A stretch of 64,000 bases of DNA from Ravibacter sp964559125 (GCA_964559125.1 CAZLGW010000025.1:15147-79146), one strand, 5' to 3'; shown: positions 19,357 to 28,590, counted from the stretch's first letter. The notes: generated from the sequence alone by a model not told the origin. Numbers and translations: made by a program.

Positions 19357-20823
19357 ATGTTAAAACACTTTGCTACTATTCTATTATCGGTATTGCTCCT
19401 GGCCGAAGCCCGGGCGACGGAATTATATATCGGTACTGCAACGACAGATATCACACCTCCGCTCCCGGTAGCATTAATGGGGCAGTTCCACCTCAGGATC
19501 GCCAGGCAGGCCGAAACCCCTATTTCTGCCAGTGTGCTGGTACTGGAAAACAGGGACGGGAACCGGGCGATGGAGACTTCCGTCATGGTTTCGTGCGACC
19601 TGGTATATATCTCTGCCGGAGTAAGGGACGGCGTCAGGGAGAAGGTGAAAAAACGCCTGCCCGGGCTGGATGTTTCCAAGATCGTGCTGAGCGCCACCCA
19701 TACCCATACGGCGCCGGTGCTGGAAGACGAGAGCGACAATGTATCGTTTCTCTATAACATCCCGGAAGAAGGGGTTACCTCGGTAAGCGCCTACAAGCAA
19801 ATGTTTACCGATAGGGTAAGCGATGCGATAGTAAAGGCATGGAACAGCCGTAAGCCCGGGTCAGTTACCTGGGGTCTGGAGAGAGCTGCAATTGCCTATA
19901 ACCGGCGGGCAACCTATGCCGACGGTACCACCGCGATGTATGGCAATACCAACAAGCCCGAGTTCAGGAACCTTGAAGGATATGAAGACCAGGATATCAA
20001 CACGCTGTTTTTCTGGGACAGGCAAAAGAAGCTGATCGCGCTTGCTATCAGCGTAGCCTGCCCTGCCCAGGAAGTCGAGGGCCGCTCTTTCCTCAATGCC
20101 GACTACTGGCATCCGACACGGGAAGCGCTCAGGAAAAAATACGGGGCAGATCTCTGTATCCTGGGCTGGATAGGCGCCGCAGGCGATCAGTCACCGCACC
20201 CGATGTACCGCAAGAAAGCGGAGGAGCGCATGCGTACGCTGGGTAAATTCGACCGGATGGATGACATCGCCGGACGGATCAACCGGGCGGTAGACCGGGC
20301 TTATGAAGTAGTTAAAAATGAAGGCGTTTCGGAAGTTCAGCTGGTTCACAAGCCGGTAAAGCTCAATCTGCCCCAGCGGATCATTACACCCGCGGAGTAT
20401 GAAGACTCGAAGAAAGTTGTGGCGGAAACAGACGCCGAAATAAAAGCCGACGCAAGGAAGAAAGATCAGCTTTACGCGAAAATGACCTGGTTCGGGGATG
20501 TGATAAAACGTTTCGAATACCAGAAAACCAACCCCGCACCGACCTATGAAACAGAAGTACACGTGATCCGCATAGGCGATATAGTAATCTGTACCAACCA
20601 GTTTGAATTGTTTACCGACTTTGGTATCCGTATGCAGGCAAGGAGCAAAGCCCTGCAGACTTTTGTGGTACAGCTTGCCGGTCCGGGTACCTACCTGGCC
20701 ACTGACAAAGCCGTGGCGGGCGGTGGTTACAGCGCGGTTTGCCAGAGTAATGTGGTGAGCCCGGAAGGTGGTCAGGTATTGGTAGAGAGGACATTGGATA
20801 TTATTGACGACCTTTGGAAATAA
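19357..20823 (+). CDS. Neutral/alkaline ceramidase-superfamily secreted protein, paralogue 4
   Basis: The ATG at 19357 gives a 488-residue protein with a clean Sec signal (LLSVLLLAEARA, cleavage near 20). An in-frame TTG at 19348 is less likely. Motifs are TATTDITP, THTH at 114-117 (LSATHTHTAPV) and AAGDQSPH. Ser 279 sits at the catalytic position, so this paralogue and paralogue 1 keep the canonical serine. The C-terminal part (VIRIGDIVICTNQFELFTDFG) is highly similar to paralogue 3 and points to local gene duplication. The final paralogue starts 46 bp downstream. Confidence 0.85.
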   Translation: MLKHFATILLSVLLLAEARATELYIGTATTDITPPLPVALMGQFHLRIARQAETPISASVLVLENRDGNRAMETSVMVSCDLVYISAGVRDGVREKVKKRLPGLDVSKIVLSATHTHTAPVLEDESDNVSFLYNIPEEGVTSVSAYKQMFTDRVSDAIVKAWNSRKPGSVTWGLERAAIAYNRRATYADGTTAMYGNTNKPEFRNLEGYEDQDINTLFFWDRQKKLIALAISVACPAQEVEGRSFLNADYWHPTREALRKKYGADLCILGWIGAAGDQSPHPMYRKKAEERMRTLGKFDRMDDIAGRINRAVDRAYEVVKNEGVSEVQLVHKPVKLNLPQRIITPAEYEDSKKVVAETDAEIKADARKKDQLYAKMTWFGDVIKRFEYQKTNPAPTYETEVHVIRIGDIVICTNQFELFTDFGIRMQARSKALQTFVVQLAGPGTYLATDKAVAGGGYSAVCQSNVVSPEGGQVLVERTLDIIDDLWK

Positions 20824-20869
20824 TACCGGGGTATAACCCGGTTATTCTTAAACCCAAAGCTTTTTTACA

Positions 20870-22336
20870 ATGCCGGTATTAACTCTAAGACAGGCCGTCA
20901 GGTTCTTCCTGTGCCTGGTAATGGCAGGCACGATGTGCTTGCCCGGATCGTTTGCAAACGCACAGCAGAGGCAATTGAAGGCAGGCGCTGCTATAGTCGA
21001 CATTACCCCGCCTTTGGGATTGGGCATTGTCGGTAATTTTACTATTCCTCCCGCCACTCATATTCATGATCCGCTGCATGCCCGCTGCCTGGTGCTCGAC
21101 GATGGAACAAACAGGCTCGTTTTCGTAATTGCCGATAATTGCGGCATCGTCCAGGAATTGCTTGACCACGCTAAGAAGCTGATCACCGCCGAAACAGGTA
21201 TCCCCGCCGAGAATGTGCTGATGTCAGGCACGCATACCCACTCTGCTGTCGATGCGGGCGTTGACTTAGGGTTGAGGAAGATGGGCAGCAAAGAGTTGAA
21301 ATTCGAGGACTATCATCTTTTCCTGGCGCGGCGCATGGCAGATGCCGTCCGGATAGCAATCAATAACCTGGAACCGGCGCGTCTGGGCTGGGGAAGCGGC
21401 AGCGTACCGCAGCATGTTTTTAACAGGCGGTGGAAGCTGAAGGAAAAGATAGCCAGCCCGTTTGGAGAAATGGACCAGGTACAGTTCAATCCCGGCCTCA
21501 ATAATCCCAACAAGATAGAACCAGCCGGCGGCACCGACCCGGAGGTTGTTTTTTTATCGGTCCAATCGGCGGGTGGACGTCCCATTGCCCTGTTGGCCAA
21601 TTACTCCCTGCACTATGTAGGCGGGGTTCCGACCGGGCATATATCGGCAGATTACTTTGCTATTTTCGCCGAAAAGATCAAAGAGAAATTAGAACAGCAG
21701 ACCGGCGACGCACCTGCTTTTGTAGGCTTTATGACCAACGGGACTTCCGGCGATGTCAACAATGTTAATTTTCGCGGCCCGCTCACAAGTCATCCACCGT
21801 ATGAAAAGATGAACATAGTGGCGGACGATGTAGCCAGGGAGGTGCTTCGGGCTTACCGTGAAGTCACCTACAAAAGCGATATTTCACTTAAAGCCGCCCA
21901 TACTTACCTGCCGGTGGCGGTCAGGAAGCCTTCTCAGAAGATCTATGAGCGGTCGATCGGGGTGAAAAACAGCCCGGAAGGGACGAAGTTCGGTCATTCG
22001 CTGGAAAGGGTCTTCGCCGACCGCGCCATCCATATTTACGAAAACTGGCCTGCGCAATTAGAAGTCCCGCTGCAGGTTTTTCGCATCGGAGATCTCGGCG
22101 TAACTGCGATCCCGTTTGAAGTTTTTACCGAAACGGGGCTTGATCTCAAAAAAAGGGCGCCTTTTTCGAAAGCTTTTACCATTTCGTTAGCCAATGGGGC
22201 TTTCGGCTACTTGCCGACGCCGGCACAGCATGGGCTGGGCGGCTACGAAACATGGCTTACCGTAACCAAAGTGGAAGAGAAGGCCTCGGAAAAGATAACG
22301 CAGGAGATCATGAAGCTGTTTGAGAAGGTGAAATAG
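20870..22336 (+). CDS. Neutral/alkaline ceramidase-superfamily secreted protein, divergent paralogue 5
   Basis: This 488-residue protein has a signal peptide ending near SFANAQQ. It shares AAIVDITPPLG and THTH (121-124, MSGTHTHSAVD) with its neighbours but belongs to a different branch. The nucleophile block is GTSGDVNN, so Asn 297 stands where ceramidases have Ser, and extra HIHD and LHY motifs occur (HIHDPLHARC near 64-73, YSLHYVGG near 245-252). This GTSGDxNN form looks like the branch commonly found in Planctomycetes and Bacteroidota, which has no characterised activity that I know of. It may be a metal-dependent hydrolase with another mechanism. Confidence 0.83.
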   Translation: MPVLTLRQAVRFFLCLVMAGTMCLPGSFANAQQRQLKAGAAIVDITPPLGLGIVGNFTIPPATHIHDPLHARCLVLDDGTNRLVFVIADNCGIVQELLDHAKKLITAETGIPAENVLMSGTHTHSAVDAGVDLGLRKMGSKELKFEDYHLFLARRMADAVRIAINNLEPARLGWGSGSVPQHVFNRRWKLKEKIASPFGEMDQVQFNPGLNNPNKIEPAGGTDPEVVFLSVQSAGGRPIALLANYSLHYVGGVPTGHISADYFAIFAEKIKEKLEQQTGDAPAFVGFMTNGTSGDVNNVNFRGPLTSHPPYEKMNIVADDVAREVLRAYREVTYKSDISLKAAHTYLPVAVRKPSQKIYERSIGVKNSPEGTKFGHSLERVFADRAIHIYENWPAQLEVPLQVFRIGDLGVTAIPFEVFTETGLDLKKRAPFSKAFTISLANGAFGYLPTPAQHGLGGYETWLTVTKVEEKASEKITQEIMKLFEKVK

Positions 22337-22404
22337 CTGTTAGCGACCTGGTGAATAATTAATAATCTCATTGTCAATAAATTAATATCATTGTGCGTGT
22401 TAAA

Positions 22405-25400
22405 ATGCCTGTAGGTAAATCCTGCGCAGTAATCGTATTGTCTTTTTTATTGCCCCTTCATGCCTGCCGTGATGCGGGAACGCAAACCTCGAAGGAAGGA
22501 TCTGTACCGCCTTCCGAAGCCTTGTCTACTTTCGAGCTTGAGCCCGGTTTCCAGATCGAACTGTTAGCCAGCGAGCCCCTGGTGGCAAGCCCGGTAGATA
22601 TGGAGATCGATGAATACGGACGGTTATATGTGGTGGAAATGCCGGGTTATCCGCTCGATAAAAGCGGTACGGGCAGGATCAGGCTTTTAAGCGATACGGA
22701 CGGTGACGGCGTAATGGACAAAAGCGTTGTTTTCGCCGATAAGCTCACTTTGCCCAATGGTATTCTGAGGTGGAAAAAAGGCGTGATCGTAACCGATGCC
22801 CCGGATGTGATCTACCTCGAAGATACCGACGGCGACGGGAAGGCCGATATCCGCGAGCGGTTGCTTACCGGCTTCTCGTTGTCTAACCCGCATGTCAATG
22901 TGAACAATCCCATATACGGGCTCGACAACTGGATCTACCTGTCTCACCTGGGTGCGATTGGTACGCGCAAATACGGTAAAGAATTCGGAGATACCGGCAG
23001 TGAAGTGCATTTTGTGGATAGGCCCGACCTGCCGCAACTGGCCAAAAATGCGAACAGTAACAACGTTCGGTTCAGGCCCGATTCCTATGAGCTGGAACTG
23101 GCTTCTTCCAGGAGCCAGTTTGGGCATACTTTCGACAGGTGGGGAAATCACCTGCTCACCCATAACCAGAATCATATCTATCACGAGGTGATCGCGGCCC
23201 GTTACCTGGCGCGAAACCCTACCTTGCAGGTGCCGGGCGCCACCGAATCCATATCCGACCACGGGAATGCCACCGAAGTTTTCCAGATCACGACCAATCC
23301 CGACAGGCAGTTGTTTACGCCTGTGGGTGTCACCACGGCATCAAGCGGTATTACAGCCTACCTCGGGGGCTTGTTCCCGCCGCCTTATGACGGCAACGTG
23401 ACTTTTGTGGCCGAGTCTGTCAGCAACCTGGTCCATGTCGACATACTCAAGCCGAAGGGAGCCACTTTTACAGCAGGCAGGCAGCATCCCGACCGGGAGT
23501 TCCTGGCCTCTACAGATTCGTGGTCGAGACCGGTCAATATGTACATAGGGCCGGACGGCGCCCTGTACGTGCTGGATTACTACCGCCGTATCATCGAGCA
23601 CCCGGAATGGATGTCGGATGAGGCGGTGGAAGCCGGCGGGCTGTACGACGGGCACGATATGGGGAGGATCTACCGGATCACCCCGACCGGGACAGGGAAG
23701 CCCGACTGGACCAAGGGCTTATCGCTTGGCGATGCCGGCGGAAAGGAGCTGGTAGCGCTCCTGGGCGATAAAAATATCTGGTGGAGGCAAAATGCGCAGC
23801 GGCTGCTGGTCGACAGGAAAGACAGCTCCGTACTGCCGGCGCTGAAGGAAATGGCGCTCGACAGTGATCCGGCCCGGAGCCTGGGCAGGCTTCATGCCCT
23901 GTGGACTTTACAGGGACTGGGAGGACTGGAGGTATCGCTGATAGAAAATGCGCTGACGGCTTCGGAGCCGGGCATCAGGGAAAATGCGATCCGGCTGGCC
24001 GAGCTCCACCTGCAGCAGGAACCTGGCTTGTCAGCAGCACTGGTCCGGCTGGAAAAAGATCCGGATGCGAAGGTCCGCTTCCAATTGCTCTGCACACTCG
24101 GCTTTGTAAAGACACCCGAGGCAGCAAATGTAAGACGTAACCTTCTTTTCCGAGATCTTGAGGACGAATGGGTACAAATCGCAGCCCTGTCGGCAGATTC
24201 TTCCCAGACAATACCGCTGCTGAAGGAAGTGCTGGCGAAATATGATGAGCGCAAGCCTGCCTACGGCTCGCTGGTAAGGCGGCTTGCAGCGATGGTAGGT
24301 GCGGGAAAAGATGCGCCCGAACTGCATGAGCTTGTGACCAGGGCTGTTGCGCCCGGGGGCGGAGAACGTGAAGCTTCAGTGCTCAATGGTTTGTCAGAGG
24401 GTTTCCGGAGAAGAAAAGATACGCTGAATATTCTCGTGAAGGAGCAGCCGGCGCTGCTCGAAGCAGTGACCACTCACCGGTCCAACAGCGTGAGAAAGGC
24501 TGCATTGGGGTTGTTAAGAACGGGAAGGCAGATTAGCCCTGAACTGCTGGGCAGAAATATAGAGAATGCGAAGCAGATGATACGCAACGGCAGCCTGCCT
24601 GTAGAGCAGCGGAGCATAGCGGTGGGGATCCTCGGGCTGGATAAAGATCTCTCCGGTCAGTCCGGCTTTCTGAAAGAGCTGCTCGGGCCGAAGGAAGAGC
24701 CGGAGGTACAGGTGGAAGCGATCCGCATCCTGGATAAAATTCCGGGCGCTGAGACAGGGGCCTATATCCTGTCAAAATGGGAGGCGCTTACCCCAACGGT
24801 CAGGGATGCTGCGCTGGATTTGTTTATAGCCGATAAAGAAAGAGTGCCTTTGCTGCTTGATGCCATTGAAAAAGAAAAAGTACAGGCATCAGGACTGGGC
24901 TATCTGCGTGGTGTACGCCTGATGAGCAATTCGGACGACGCTTTGAGAAACCGGGCCCGGAAGCTGCTTGCCGGGGGAGAAAACAAGGAAAAGGCGATAG
25001 CGGCTTACAGGCAGTCGCTGGAGTTGAAGGGAGATGTAGAAAAGGGCAGGGGCGTTTTTGTGCAGCATTGCTCCATTTGTCACCAGGTACGCGGTGAAAT
25101 GGGCGTGGTATTCGGCCCCGACCTCGGTACGGTGCACAACTGGCTGCCGAAAGATCTGCTGGCCAACATCCTGGATCCGGCGTTGTCGATGGCCCCCGGC
25201 TTTGATTACTGGCTGGTAGAGCTCAACGACGGTGAAAGCCTACAGGGGACGATCGCGACCGAAACAGCCTCGGCGATCACGTTCAGGCTGGCCCCTGGAG
25301 TAGATCGTACCGTCAATCGCCAGGAAATAAAATCCATCCAGACGCTGCCGATGTCGCCTATGCCCGGCTTTGCGGATCAGATAGAGCACCAGGAAATGGC

Positions 25401-25440
25401 TGACCTGATCGCCTTTCTGAGGAATAGCAGGATGGAATGA
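22405..25440 (+). CDS. Lipoprotein with dehydrogenase-like beta-propeller, HEAT repeats and cytochrome c domain
   Basis: Started at the ATG at 22405, this 1011-residue protein has a lipobox at LHAC (Cys 21). It shows the multidomain layout known from Pirellula/Verrucomicrobia-type proteins: a membrane-bound dehydrogenase-like beta-propeller (about 40-430; ISDHGNATEVFQ, YVLDYYRRIIEHPEW), alpha-helical HEAT-like repeats (about 440-840), and a C-terminal heme-binding domain with one CSICH site (Cys 889, Cys 892, His 893), later ILDPALSMAPGFDYW. It probably oxidises a sugar or alcohol in the periplasm and passes electrons to the respiratory chain. It follows the ceramidase array by 68 bp and precedes a sugar isomerase-like protein. 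The substrate is unknown. Confidence 0.85.
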   Translation: MPVGKSCAVIVLSFLLPLHACRDAGTQTSKEGSVPPSEALSTFELEPGFQIELLASEPLVASPVDMEIDEYGRLYVVEMPGYPLDKSGTGRIRLLSDTDGDGVMDKSVVFADKLTLPNGILRWKKGVIVTDAPDVIYLEDTDGDGKADIRERLLTGFSLSNPHVNVNNPIYGLDNWIYLSHLGAIGTRKYGKEFGDTGSEVHFVDRPDLPQLAKNANSNNVRFRPDSYELELASSRSQFGHTFDRWGNHLLTHNQNHIYHEVIAARYLARNPTLQVPGATESISDHGNATEVFQITTNPDRQLFTPVGVTTASSGITAYLGGLFPPPYDGNVTFVAESVSNLVHVDILKPKGATFTAGRQHPDREFLASTDSWSRPVNMYIGPDGALYVLDYYRRIIEHPEWMSDEAVEAGGLYDGHDMGRIYRITPTGTGKPDWTKGLSLGDAGGKELVALLGDKNIWWRQNAQRLLVDRKDSSVLPALKEMALDSDPARSLGRLHALWTLQGLGGLEVSLIENALTASEPGIRENAIRLAELHLQQEPGLSAALVRLEKDPDAKVRFQLLCTLGFVKTPEAANVRRNLLFRDLEDEWVQIAALSADSSQTIPLLKEVLAKYDERKPAYGSLVRRLAAMVGAGKDAPELHELVTRAVAPGGGEREASVLNGLSEGFRRRKDTLNILVKEQPALLEAVTTHRSNSVRKAALGLLRTGRQISPELLGRNIENAKQMIRNGSLPVEQRSIAVGILGLDKDLSGQSGFLKELLGPKEEPEVQVEAIRILDKIPGAETGAYILSKWEALTPTVRDAALDLFIADKERVPLLLDAIEKEKVQASGLGYLRGVRLMSNSDDALRNRARKLLAGGENKEKAIAAYRQSLELKGDVEKGRGVFVQHCSICHQVRGEMGVVFGPDLGTVHNWLPKDLLANILDPALSMAPGFDYWLVELNDGESLQGTIATETASAITFRLAPGVDRTVNRQEIKSIQTLPMSPMPGFADQIEHQEMADLIAFLRNSRME

Positions 25441-25467
25441 GAGTTGAAAGCTAAAAAAGACATTAAT

Positions 25468-26382
25468 ATGAACAGAAAAACATTTCTCAAGACCGGGTTG
25501 CTTGCCGGCGGGGCATTACTCACAGGCGGCTCAAAAGCCTTCTCAGCTGAACCCGTAGCAAAGGCTTCGCCGTTTAAAATGAAATTTTCGCCCGAATTCG
25601 GGATTTTTGCGGATGTGGCCGGGAAAGATGTGGTCGATCAGATCAAGTGGGGCTATGACAACGGCTTCAGGGCCTGGGAGAATACCTACCTGATCAGGAG
25701 GCCGGTAGAGGAGCAGGAGAGGATCAGCCAGGCGGTTCAGAAGCTTGGCATGGAATTCGGGCAGTTTGTAGGGGTGTTTTCTTTTGATAAGGCAACTTTC
25801 GCGGGCCGGGACAAGGACGCGCGTGAGAAGGTTCTGGCCGATATGCGGGCTTCAGTAGAGGTAGCCAAACGCATGAATACCAAAATAGTCCATAACGTGC
25901 TGGGCAAGGCCGATCCCAACCTTCCCTGGGATTTCCAGATGGCCAATGCAATAGAACTTCTGAAGAGGGCTGCCGATATCTATGAGCCGCATGGGATCGT
26001 GATGGTCATGGAATCGATGAACCATAAGATCAACCATGCCGGCATGTTCCTTCATACCATTCCCCAGGCATATGCCCTGGCAAAGGGCGCCGGCAGTCCC
26101 AGCGTGAAGGTACTGTTCGATTTTTACCACGTGCAGATACAGGAAGGCAACATTATTCCCACGCTGGATTATGCATGGGACGAGATCGCCTACTTCCAGA
26201 TCGGGGATACGCCCGGGCGGAATGAGCCCACTTCCGGCGAGGTAAACTTTAAGAACGTACTTCAGCATGTGTACGATAAAGGTTACCGCGGGTTTGTCGG
26301 CATGGAGCACGGCACGAGCAAGCCGGGCGCAGAGGGCGAACTTCTGACGCTGGAAGCATACCGCAGTATCGACCCCCGTTAA
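25468..26382 (+). CDS. Exported TIM-barrel protein of the hydroxypyruvate isomerase/xylose isomerase-like family
   Basis: Translation from the ATG at 25468 gives 304 residues. The N-terminus NRKTFLKTGLLAGGALLTGG looks like a Tat-type signal in the common Bacteroidota xRKxFLK form. The body is an AP-endonuclease-2-like TIM barrel: FGIFADVAG, VMVMESMNHK, VLFDFYHVQIQEGN, FQIGDTPGRNEPTSGEVNF and GFVGMEHG. The Glu/Asp/His residues in these blocks form the metal site of sugar isomerases and epimerases. It lies 27 bp after the propeller/cytochrome lipoprotein and ends the operon-like run. Hydroxypyruvate isomerase is the nearest named relative, but a periplasmic sugar isomerase or epimerase role is more likely. 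Confidence 0.85.
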   Translation: MNRKTFLKTGLLAGGALLTGGSKAFSAEPVAKASPFKMKFSPEFGIFADVAGKDVVDQIKWGYDNGFRAWENTYLIRRPVEEQERISQAVQKLGMEFGQFVGVFSFDKATFAGRDKDAREKVLADMRASVEVAKRMNTKIVHNVLGKADPNLPWDFQMANAIELLKRAADIYEPHGIVMVMESMNHKINHAGMFLHTIPQAYALAKGAGSPSVKVLFDFYHVQIQEGNIIPTLDYAWDEIAYFQIGDTPGRNEPTSGEVNFKNVLQHVYDKGYRGFVGMEHGTSKPGAEGELLTLEAYRSIDPR

Positions 26383-26426
26383 GAGCCGGGGCTGCCCCCT
26401 TTTAAACCTTATATGCCGGAAAGTCG

Positions 26427-27110
26427 TTACGCGCTCGCAGAAACAGGCAGGGAATCTCTCTGCAGCCTGTCCTTCAGCTCCAGCACGTTGGTGACTTTCA
26501 GTTTTTTGAATATTTTCGCCTTAATAGTACTGATCGTAGAGATCCGGCGGTTCATCGTTTCTGCAATCCTGGTGACGCTCATTCCCTGTGTAAGGTAACC
26601 GGCCACTATCTCTTCGTTTTTCGAGAGCCTGTTTTTCGCATGGTTGATCACTTCCGATTCATGATTGAGATATTCCCAGACAATCTCGTTACTGATGTAC
26701 TTTTTCCCGCAAAGGATGGTATTAAGACATAACCGGAGTTCGGAAACGTCGAAGTCGGCCACGAGGTACCCGAAAACGCCCAGGTTTAAAAGACGGGGGA
26801 TCATTTTGAGGTCATCGCGGTAGCCGTAGATGATAATTCTCGCAGACGGGTATTCGATGTTCAGTTCCGCAATCTGCTGCACCCTGCTTTTGTCTCTCTC
26901 TCTTTCCAGGCCTATCAGAATAATACCCGGATCCTGACCTCCGGTCAGCGACGTCAGTTCTTCGATACTGCCCGCTTCAACGAGCGAGGAGCCTTCCCAG
27001 CTCTCTGTAAAAACCGTTGCCAATCCCTTTCGGAATATGGGCCGGGTCTCTACAATGGCAATCTTTAATGCTATGGGGGGAATAGCATTTTCGTTTTTGT
27101 TTTTGTTCAT
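26427..27110 (-). CDS. Orphan LuxR/NarL-type regulator with a degenerate receiver domain
   Basis: This 227-residue protein has a receiver-like fold (about 14-135) and a C-terminal LuxR helix-turn-helix (about 160-220, RLSKNEEIVAGYLTQGMSVTRIAETMN). The phosphorylation machinery is missing: the acidic pair is Glu-Thr (IVETR, 19-23), the expected Asp at the end of beta-3 is absent (GIILIGL), and the conserved Lys of beta-5 is Ala (GYLVAD). It is therefore probably not regulated by phosphotransfer. No histidine kinase is adjacent. It converges on the isomerase-like gene with a 44-bp gap containing a weak GGGG-CCCC stem and T-run, possibly a shared terminator. Confidence 0.88.
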   Translation of the reverse strand: MNKNKNENAIPPIALKIAIVETRPIFRKGLATVFTESWEGSSLVEAGSIEELTSLTGGQDPGIILIGLERERDKSRVQQIAELNIEYPSARIIIYGYRDDLKMIPRLLNLGVFGYLVADFDVSELRLCLNTILCGKKYISNEIVWEYLNHESEVINHAKNRLSKNEEIVAGYLTQGMSVTRIAETMNRRISTISTIKAKIFKKLKVTNVLELKDRLQRDSLPVSASA

Positions 27111-27263
27111 GTGTTACCTAATGTGTATAACAGTCTTTTCAGGAGCAAACTCTTCTTGGGGCACGTGTTTTTGAAATTCCCTGCAATATTAGGATAAATA
27201 TAATAAAAAAAAGCGTAAATGGTTAGTACTTATCCAGATATGACAAATATCAGTTCTGCCGGC

Positions 27264-27324
27264 CTGTTCCCGGCAAAACTGAAAAGCAGAGCTTCCGCAG
27301 GTAATATACGCTACCCGGGAACAG
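27264..27324. repeat. Inverted repeat in the regulator-permease gap
   Basis: Two perfect 10-bp arms, CTGTTCCCGG (27264-27273) and CCGGGAACAG (27315-27324), are separated by 41 bp. They lie between the orphan regulator start (27110) and the stop of the ABC permease (27346). Both genes are on the minus strand, so this could be an operator for the regulator or part of the permease terminator. No gene was seen in the 27111-27345 gap. Confidence 0.4.
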
Positions 27325-27345
27325 ACAGGAAATTATTCGCGAGGG

Positions 27346-28542
27346 TCAGTCTTCCGCCAGTGTTTTGGATATATTGATCCGGTAGATGCCGAGCGATGGA
27401 ATTGCAGCTGCCAGTACACCGATAACCAGCGCTGCTGCCAGCAGGTAAAACTCTTCCGGGAGTATCGAAAAATTCCGGAAAGAATAGTTGAAATCACGTT
27501 CGGCAGTCTGGCTGAAAAGCCATAGCCCGAGCCGGCTCAGGGAAATACCGGCGATAAAGCCCATTACAGCCAGGAGCAGCCCTTCGAAAAGCAACAGAAA
27601 GAAGAGCTTTGTACGGGTTGCACCCATAGACAGCAGCAGGGCCATTTCGTATTTTCTTTCCTTAAGAGAATTGTACAGGGAGACAAAAACGCTTACCCCT
27701 GCAATCAGCATGATCAGGATAGCCAGCGCCCTGAGCGTATCGATTCCCACTCCCAATAACTCGATCAGCCGGTTGATCTCGATACTGGGCAGCGCCGATT
27801 GCAATTTCGTATTTTCATTGATCATACGGGGCAGCGTCATTAGCGCCATGGGATTCCTGAAGGTGACCAGGGCGCTCGTTACTTCTTTTTCATGCGCTTC
27901 CTCCCCCTCTTCCGTCTCGTGCTCATGGTCGGCATGAATATCCCACACGCTGCTGATATCGGTGAGAATAAGCTGGTCAAGCACCGATCCCGAAGGTTTG
28001 AATATGCCTTTTACCGTATAAAGGTGGTTTCCGTGGGTCTCACCCTCTTTATCAAATCCGTGCGAGCCGGCGAAAGTGTCGCCGGGCTTCAGATCGCTTC
28101 CTTCAGCGACCTTATAGCCGATCGTCACTTCCATGGATTTGCTGAACAGGCTTCCGGTTTCCAGCTCTCCGCCGAAGTGCTCGGCGTATTTCCCGGTGGT
28201 GCCCACGATCCTGAAACCATGATAGTTATCGCCCATCGAGAGCGGGATGGCGGCCTTTACCATCGGGTTGCGGGCCAGTTTCTCGACTTCCGAGAGCGGA
28301 ATATTGCCGGTAGGCGCGTCGATCTGGTAAACGGAAGATAAAATAAGCTGTAGCGGGCTCCCTTTCGCCCCCACTACCATATCTATGCCCCTCAGGTTTT
28401 TCCGGAACTGGTCCTCCAGCTGCTTATTCAGTAACAGCAGGAGCGATATGATACCTATTCCCAGTGTAAGCAGCAGCGTACTCAGGAAACTATTGAGTTT
28501 TTTGTCTTTGAGATTGGCCCAGCTTAATTGTAAGAGATTCAT
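27346..28542 (-). CDS. ABC transporter permease, FtsX/MacB-type
   Basis: This 398-residue permease has the MacB/LolC-like plan: one N-terminal membrane helix (about 18-38), a large periplasmic domain (about 40-265), and three C-terminal helices (about 272-295, 315-345, 365-390) forming the FtsX domain. Unusually, the periplasmic domain contains a His/Glu-rich stretch at about 203-217 (HADHEHETEEGEEAH), which could bind metal. The ATPase gene lies 48 bp upstream on the same strand. Such pairs export lipids, lipoproteins or peptides. The cargo is not evident. Confidence 0.9.
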   Translation of the reverse strand: MNLLQLSWANLKDKKLNSFLSTLLLTLGIGIISLLLLLNKQLEDQFRKNLRGIDMVVGAKGSPLQLILSSVYQIDAPTGNIPLSEVEKLARNPMVKAAIPLSMGDNYHGFRIVGTTGKYAEHFGGELETGSLFSKSMEVTIGYKVAEGSDLKPGDTFAGSHGFDKEGETHGNHLYTVKGIFKPSGSVLDQLILTDISSVWDIHADHEHETEEGEEAHEKEVTSALVTFRNPMALMTLPRMINENTKLQSALPSIEINRLIELLGVGIDTLRALAILIMLIAGVSVFVSLYNSLKERKYEMALLLSMGATRTKLFFLLLFEGLLLAVMGFIAGISLSRLGLWLFSQTAERDFNYSFRNFSILPEEFYLLAAALVIGVLAAAIPSLGIYRINISKTLAED

Positions 28543-28590
28543 TGTAATGTTAAGTTACTTATTATCAAGTGTATAGTTCGTTGTCGGGTG

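Noticed and set aside
27111..27345. A riboswitch or small RNA in the regulator-permease gap
   Set aside because: Only a simple inverted repeat was found, with no recognisable aptamer core.
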